Positions 58,171 to 64,000 of a stretch of DNA of 64,000 bases are shown here, piece by piece; the stretch's first letter is position 1, and each line of letters begins with the position of its first letter. The stretch is from Phoronis australis (Eukaryota; Phoronida; Phoronidae): the NCBI GenBank assembly GCA_002633005.1, contig NMRA01000603.1:1-64000 (forward strand), in the 5' to 3' direction. Below the pieces are notes generated by a model. The model made no database searches. It was given only the letters and a program-made list of their open reading frames with translations, and had not been told where the DNA came from. The translations under genes and the position numbers were made by a program.

Positions 58171-60627
58171 AGGATTTAAATTCAGTTTGCTTCATGACGA
58201 CACACGTCTCTGTAATTAAATTAGTTTTCAGCTTTATAACACATTTTTGGTGAAAATAGCTTTTGTTTACTAGTGCATTAATACAGAGTGTGAAGGTTGG
58301 TCAGATTTTCATATTGTGTTGGTGTGTGTCTTGCCTATTGTGTACATGTACGTTTTTGGAGCGGATTGATTAATACAAGCTCCAATTGTGACTGAGTAAC
58401 AAATGTGATTTCGTGGTCGGGCAATAACTTACCTGAAATGTTTAGTTTTATAAAAATAGGAGCAGTGAGTAATGAAATTAAGCTTAGATCTTATCATCCA
58501 AGTCTTTTTAGTTCAGTTTTGTACGAAGTTGTGGGTAGTGAATGTTTTGATTGCTGTTCAGTACCTCTTAAAATACTTTGTCATGACATTTTGCAAGTTT
58601 GACTAGTTATGAGTGATGATACACTTGATGTTAATACATTTTGTAAGTTGTAAGGTATTCTATAGATTAGCAACTGACTTGTATCTATTGGTGATTATAG
58701 TGGGAGAGTCGGGAGTTTACCGTGCACTTGAATGTCACTAAGAAGTAATGGAGTGCTCTAAAATTATATGTTAGAGTGCATCAGAATGGGTTACAATATT
58801 GTGACAGTGATGAATTGCCATGCTTTGTTGTTCTTGTTGGGTAACACCCACTGCACATTGCTAGTAGCCTGGTGCATTGAATAGGGAACACATGGGGAAT
58901 TGATGGGTGTAGACTGTCAGACGATTGACTGTGGGTTTGTTTATAAGGTAGCTATATGCTTTGAGACTGTGCGTAGATGGAGAGTGAATATTTAAATCCA
59001 GTAATTGATTTATTATATGATAACCCCTAATTAGACAAGTGAAACGTGTTATTAATTAAGTAATCAACTACAAAGAAGAGTAACTACGCTAGCGCCCTCT
59101 TTAAAGATTACTTTATCAAATAACCAAAATAATCAAATGTCTTATTTGCTATCCAAGCTAGAACACTCCACTTCTTGGATGACAGTCCTGTTGGTGAATC
59201 TTCGAACTACACACATTGTATAGCGACAGTGTACTTGCTAGTCACCGTCTCTGGTGATGCAACACTTGGAGGCAATTTTTTCTACCCGCGATTCTTCTTG
59301 CTGGTCTCAGTCTCTGGCTGGTGACGCAACACTTCAGGTGGTATCTTACTTCCCACGATGCAACAGACAAGCTCTTAGTTAACTTCCTGTTCGTTAAACC
59401 TTGCCCTTGCCAAGATCCTTCTAGAATCTTCCACGAGATGGCTCTGTCGCACAATTTCCTCTGTACACTGTAGCAAGTCTTTATGCTTCAACTACTATAG
59501 CGCATCTGAATATCTTGTTGACTTTAAGCCCATATTATAATAATCTACTTATTTACTGATTGGTTAACAAGAGCCACATAATCATATCCAATCATATCAT
59601 TGGCTGTTACAGTTTGTTCTCAGAATTTTCTAGAATCTCTAGAGTACTTTGACCCAGAACCCAAAGTTGTAAACACCGTTTAAAAATAGATTTTGACGTT
59701 AAAGTACATGTTAACAAGTCTGACCCCATGATTTAAAAGTACATATGCACAAATTTTGGGCTACTTAAAATGGATCTATTCTTACTAATTACTTAGTCAA
59801 TATTTATTCTGACACAGACGAAACCAGCGGTGAGATGGGAGCACAATGTATAGCTGGAAAACACCCGGGGTGGTACTGCCTTAATCGGAGGGGCATGGCC
59901 ACCGGTACTTATAAAATGTTTTTGGGGACATGCACAAAAGGAGGCCCAAATCTTATCACCACCTCAGCACGCGTTGCCAATAGTCGGGGAAGCAAGCACA
60001 ACCTGTGACAATGGAAACATAACGTTGAGTTGTCGTGAGAACTGGGACACTATCCGATCGTCAACTTATTTCGGGAGAATTAAATCTCATTGTAGTTTGC
60101 GCAACGACGATGCGCGATTTTTAGAGCTGTCTACACGATGATCAACAAAGCAAATGTGTGTGTAGTTGACCATCCATTCGGTAGCTTTGCGAGAAAACGA
60201 CGACTTTGCCCACACTGAATAACGGAAACCCTTGAAAATCATTATGTGCGGGAAAGAGAAAACAAATATTTTCTGACGTGTAGGCTCAATAACTTTCAAT
60301 AAACGAAACTTCGCAACGTTTTCTTTTGCGCGCTCATAATCAGATTCCTATAACTGTTATGGACAAAAACCCAGATTGGAAACATCTAGACTAAAATCTT
60401 GATGGTATCTTATTTTGCCAGCGACCATACACTTAATAAAGAACACGGTATGAAAATGAATCAAAATCTGATTTAGGCAAAACTTGAATTGATGGGATTG
60501 TCGTCATGGAACGCATAAATATCATAATCATCTTCGTGGCAAAATTGCTTACTACAACTCGATGGGGAGGGCACGAACCTTAAAATCCTAGTACGCGTTT
60601 TCGTTAACGAGCTTTAAAAATCGACCA
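58171..60627. other. Non-coding stretch, includes two ~60-80-bp direct repeats
   Basis: At 59234-59350 two imperfect units share TGGTGA.GCAACACTT and GTCTCTGG. The segment 59000-59690 read on the minus strand, starting TGTAACAGCC, has a loosely LTR-like appearance, but ends, TATA box and target duplication could not be fixed. Nothing else was recognised. Confidence 0.4.
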
Positions 60628-60879
60628 TGGAGGAGTGTTTGAAGGAGCCAAAATCCATCCAAGTTGAAGTGGCCATAACGGAGCGATATGGAGATTTAAA
60701 TTGACGTGATTTGTGCATTTGTTTGAGTTGCTGTGTATCTAAATTAACAGGCACAGAAAAAATGACCTACATGAAACAGACCTCAGCGAACTTGTCATAG
60801 AAAAAACGTGCCACTCGTCAACTAAAACGGACAAAAAACAACCAAAGCGCGTAACACGTCGCTTGCCTTCAGGAAAAGT
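60628..60879 (+). other. Possible first exon(s) of an unknown gene
   Basis: A start in strong context (GACCATGG, 60627) opens MEECLKEPKSIQVEVAITER and stops after 23 codons. A second open block ends SSTKTDKKQPKRVTRRLPSG before a consensus donor AAAGTAAGTC near 60878. Its basic, lysine-rich character would suit a nuclear protein. The two blocks cannot be joined cleanly by a GT-AG intron, and no downstream exon was recognised, so this stays a weak candidate. Confidence 0.2.
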
Positions 60880-63404
60880 AAGTCTTTCAATTGCTTTTTG
60901 TGTTTAGACATGTGTACCCATATTTTGGTCGGGCTAGTACTTCAAATGTCACGCATATATAGTCGATGTCCAAATTTAACTGCCCCACCGGTTCCCTGGG
61001 TATCATGTTTTGTAATTTAAAACGATTGCACACGAAATTAACTTACATGTAGGAATAATCACAAGTTACGAGCACTGCTTCCATAAAGAGCCATAAGAAG
61101 ACAAAAACTCAGCGGCATACAATCACTGGCTTTCACAATGCATTGTTTGCATTCGACATAACAAGTAGGCGACTCTTCAGATTAACTGCTTTTGCAATGA
61201 AAATAACAGAAAGACTTCCGAATAACGCAACATAAATTGTACATGAGAATTTCAAATACTAAAATGACTAGTTGCTCACACTATGAGAATGTAATAACGG
61301 ACAAAGGCACTAGCAATGAATAAACTCTTCAGTATAAATATTACAGTTCTTAGGATGAGCAAAACATGCACAAAATACTGTTGAGGTAATTTACTGAGAT
61401 CTTTGAAACTAACAATTATAAACTCTTTAATATAAAAAATACACTTCATACAATGAACATGTAACAGATCTATACACCCAAATAGTGTTACATGTAATCC
61501 CTGATGAGATCACCCATGAAATATAATGAATCCTTCAGAGTAAATAAAAACTCACAGTGTGACCAAAATATTTAAAGTTGGACTTAACTGCAACATATAT
61601 CTATGATCCTTCAAAACTTGTGTCATACCAGTACAAGGTTCTATTACATAATAACAAAACACCAAAAGTGTCATAACTGTTGAGATCACTGCTTGCACAA
61701 GAAAAAGTAATCAATATAAAAACATATGTAACATGAGCTTGAGCAAACTACCCTATGTGCACAATACTGGTATCCCTGCTAGAACCAGTCACTTAAAACC
61801 GCAATAAATTGCACACCTCACAAGAAGAAACTAATATTTACACAAGAGTTTGCTTTTCAAGGTCAACCATGTGGAAATGACTGGGACATTGAAGAAACTA
61901 ATAAAAAATCTGCAATTAAGTATCAAAAACACAATCATTTTCCAAACCAATACACTTCACGGGATGAAAACAATAAGTACCCAACACTGAAAAGATCAGT
62001 CATCCAAGGCTTAAAGAATATTTGAAATAAATACACTGGTTAAGCAATAAACTAGTAACAACAATAACTGACACATGTCGCAATACTAGTAAATACACCC
62101 TATTTTTTATGAGCAAAACTAGCATTTCAAGCGGAAACAACACAAGCAGCTTATTAGTATTCTAAAACCACACAGGCAATACTGGTGTGGCACATGTACA
62201 TGAATGAGGTGCACATCTGGAGAAAAAGTAAAATTGTCTCCCTCGTTGTGAGTGTCCTAAGTGCATGAAGCATCCAGGTCATTCACTGAACACCAGGCAC
62301 ATCTCATACTATGCATTCAAATACATGGGAGTAGGACATTCTCACCTACCACGATGGTCAACAAAGCTGCATGCAGAATACTGCCCTGGCATATCAGAGC
62401 ATTTGATATACACAGAGCATTCGAAATGATGAGTGGAGGCACACTGATACATGCCCTGGTGGGGTCCTTAAATCCAGTAAGGTGATAAGATGTTGAGTAG
62501 AAAAAAACAGCTTTTCAAACAAATTTCCAAACACAGTGCAAGATTTTCGAATATGATTAAGCGCCAAAAATATTGGAATTGATACCTGGGCCCTGCCTCT
62601 AATCTTTTGACAAGAAATGGAACTCGAAATTACGTTTGAAATTTTGTACTCTACTTTTGCACGAGCAGAAATCAATGATGAAAATATTCATGAAAAGAAA
62701 CGGAACCCCATAATACGCTTGAGTGGTTGGGAAAAGAGGAGATAAAAGTACATGTGCTGAGTCAATTAAGAGCTGCGTTCAATATAACAAAAAGGTGAAA
62801 TACAATTTACTTATTGGAATCTGTGCTACGTATTAAACTAAGCAATCAGGGTGTAGACAGGACTGGCTTATTTGTAAACAATAGGGCCAGGTGTGTAGGA
62901 CCGAGTGTTAGGCTAGTACTGGTATGCAGATTACAATGGCTAATAAGAGAGTGCACTATAGCAACTGGAATCTATAGAAAAAATAACATAAACAAATGTA
63001 AAGAAATGAGAACAAGGTAACGAAGACATGGCTGCAGAATGCAGTCTCCACCTCTTAATACGTGTATATAACTTAAATGGTAATTTAAAACAATGGCTTG
63101 ACATTATTTCATTTGCATACACCATTCGAAAAATTCTGGATCAGCCACAGACATTGAAAATCCCAGAATACCAATTCAATCCGACAGCCTTTGGCTTCTT
63201 ACAGTAAATCTACCTTAAAAAGAACAAAAACAACATTGAAGACACCATGGTAAATTCGTTTATTTTTTCACAGTGAAACAATGTTTGTGTGACTTTCGAC
63301 GTGGTACAAGTACCGATAACGTAAACACGGTATACTTTATTTACACAGCCAACAGTATCATGCGAGCGTAAGTGATGATAAAAAATATTTACGTTTTTCT
63401 TCAC
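60880..63404. other. AT-rich non-coding stretch
   Basis: No recognised exon on either strand over 2.5 kb. If the candidate exon at 63405-63571 is real, this would be its first intron. Confidence 0.45.
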
Positions 63405-63571
63405 CAGGTCCAGAGCCCGACACGAATGTCGCACGGCTCAACGAGCTGGTCAAACTCAGACGACCATCCAGGAAAACCGACGTGAATTCCTCCGTCATTT
63501 ACTCCCCGCAAAGTTGCCTCCGCCCTATGGCGGTTCTCGTCAACTGCCGGCATTTTCTGTCCATCTTTCAT
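63405..63571 (-). CDS. Possible first exon with tudor/MBT-like motif
   Basis: A minus-strand ATG at 63571 starts MKDGQKMPAVDENRHRAEAT and continues through GVNDGGIHVGFPGWSSEFDQ. This resembles the strand pattern of MBT or chromo/tudor-knot modules (V.DG.I.VHF.GWSS.YD.WV). The frame runs to a donor CTGGTGAAG at 63405/63404. The sequence is CpG-richer than its surroundings, as first exons often are. The aromatic Trp expected after the GWSS.FD block is replaced (QLV), which lowers confidence. No further exons were found in the window. Confidence 0.3.
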
Positions 63572-63684
63572 TTTGAAACGGCTATGCTTAAGTTGAGAGC
63601 AAAAACAACTACAAAGACATCTTCACGTGTTGTACCGGACTTACTACACACTACATTGCGCGAGTTAGGTCCTTGTAGATTTTA

Positions 63685-63860
63685 CAAGGCATGCGTGCAA
63701 CTAGGGGCTCGAAGTGAGCAAAAAGGTTCGCCTTTGAGACAAAAAGTCCGAGAAAGAGGGACAAAAATCCACTAAACAAACACAAACGCAAAATTTACAG
63801 CGGTCCTCTTGTTTTTTTTTCCAGCGCTCTTTTGTTATCAGGCGGTCCACAACGTCGGGA
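63685..63860 (+). repeat. Dispersed ~240-bp repeat, copy 4 (partial)
   Basis: Shares GGCATGCGTGCA, AGGGGCTCGAA, GCAAAAAGGTTCGCCT and GAGACAAAAAGTCCGAG with the other copies. The 3' half is less clear. Confidence 0.65.
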
Positions 63861-64000
63861 ATTCGCCACAAGTTTATAAACTATTCCTTTGTCATGGTAG
63901 AGTGCAACCTTTAAGTCCATTTGACAATTTAGGGCGTTTTCTTGAAACCATCATCATTGTGTTCGATCCTAGACTATGTTTCATCTATATATATGTTCAG

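Noticed and set aside
1-64000. CRISPR arrays, operons, bacterial promoters or ribosome-binding sites
   Set aside because: The window is intron-containing animal DNA; the tandem repeats seen have no spacer-repeat pattern.

Overview
This is a gene-poor, repeat-rich stretch of an animal nuclear genome. It has spliced genes with canonical GT-AG introns, bilaterian gene families, one 667-base assembly gap and two single-N joins. The frequent TACATGTA and TAGGCCTA motifs and the mix of Kolobok-, ISL2EU-, hAT-like and Ginger-like DNA transposons suggest a marine invertebrate, perhaps an echinoderm, hemichordate, lancelet or mollusc. I cannot place it more closely.

Layout. On the minus strand at 3566-6132 lie the first three coding exons of ACAD9 (mitochondrial acyl-CoA dehydrogenase family member 9); the rest lies beyond the left edge. 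It stands head-to-head with a complete 12-exon gene at 10019-17995 (+). That gene encodes a secreted crossveinless-2/BMPER protein with a signal peptide, five VWC domains, VWD and C8, but it stops before the TIL domain that the family normally has. About 38 kb further on, 55.57-56.67 kb holds a decayed genomic duplicate of BMPER exons 10-11 with their intron. At 35772-37933 (-) are the last two coding exons of a major-facilitator transporter resembling the MFSD4/NaGLT1 family. Its missing 5' end is preceded by a LINE reverse-transcriptase fragment. Three weak first-exon candidates (54.05, 60.8 and 63.5 kb) are reported with low confidence.

Between the genes are layered mobile elements. 26.35-33.29 kb looks like one 6.9-kb DNA transposon. 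It has ~200-bp inverted ends packed with a CGTAAAATGTAACA motif, and inside it a broken minus-strand gene encodes a retroviral-type integrase, an OTU-like cysteine protease and a C-terminal F-box-like segment (Ginger-like). 19449-20760 is a 1312-bp THAP element flanked by TTAA on both sides (Kolobok-like). 50923-52313 is a second THAP element flanked by AT on both sides (ISL2EU-like), which interrupts a ~430-bp tandem-repeat array. There are also a CXC-domain transposon protein tail present twice, a 1-kb foldback with a 52-bp palindrome, a solo LTR, four copies of a ~140-bp MITE, six copies of a CAGTGGCGGATC-ended family and four copies of a ~240-bp dispersed repeat.

The host genes do not form a pathway: ACAD9 acts in mitochondria, BMPER outside the cell on BMP signalling, and the transporter in a membrane. 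The repeats show an order of insertion that can be read from the sequence.
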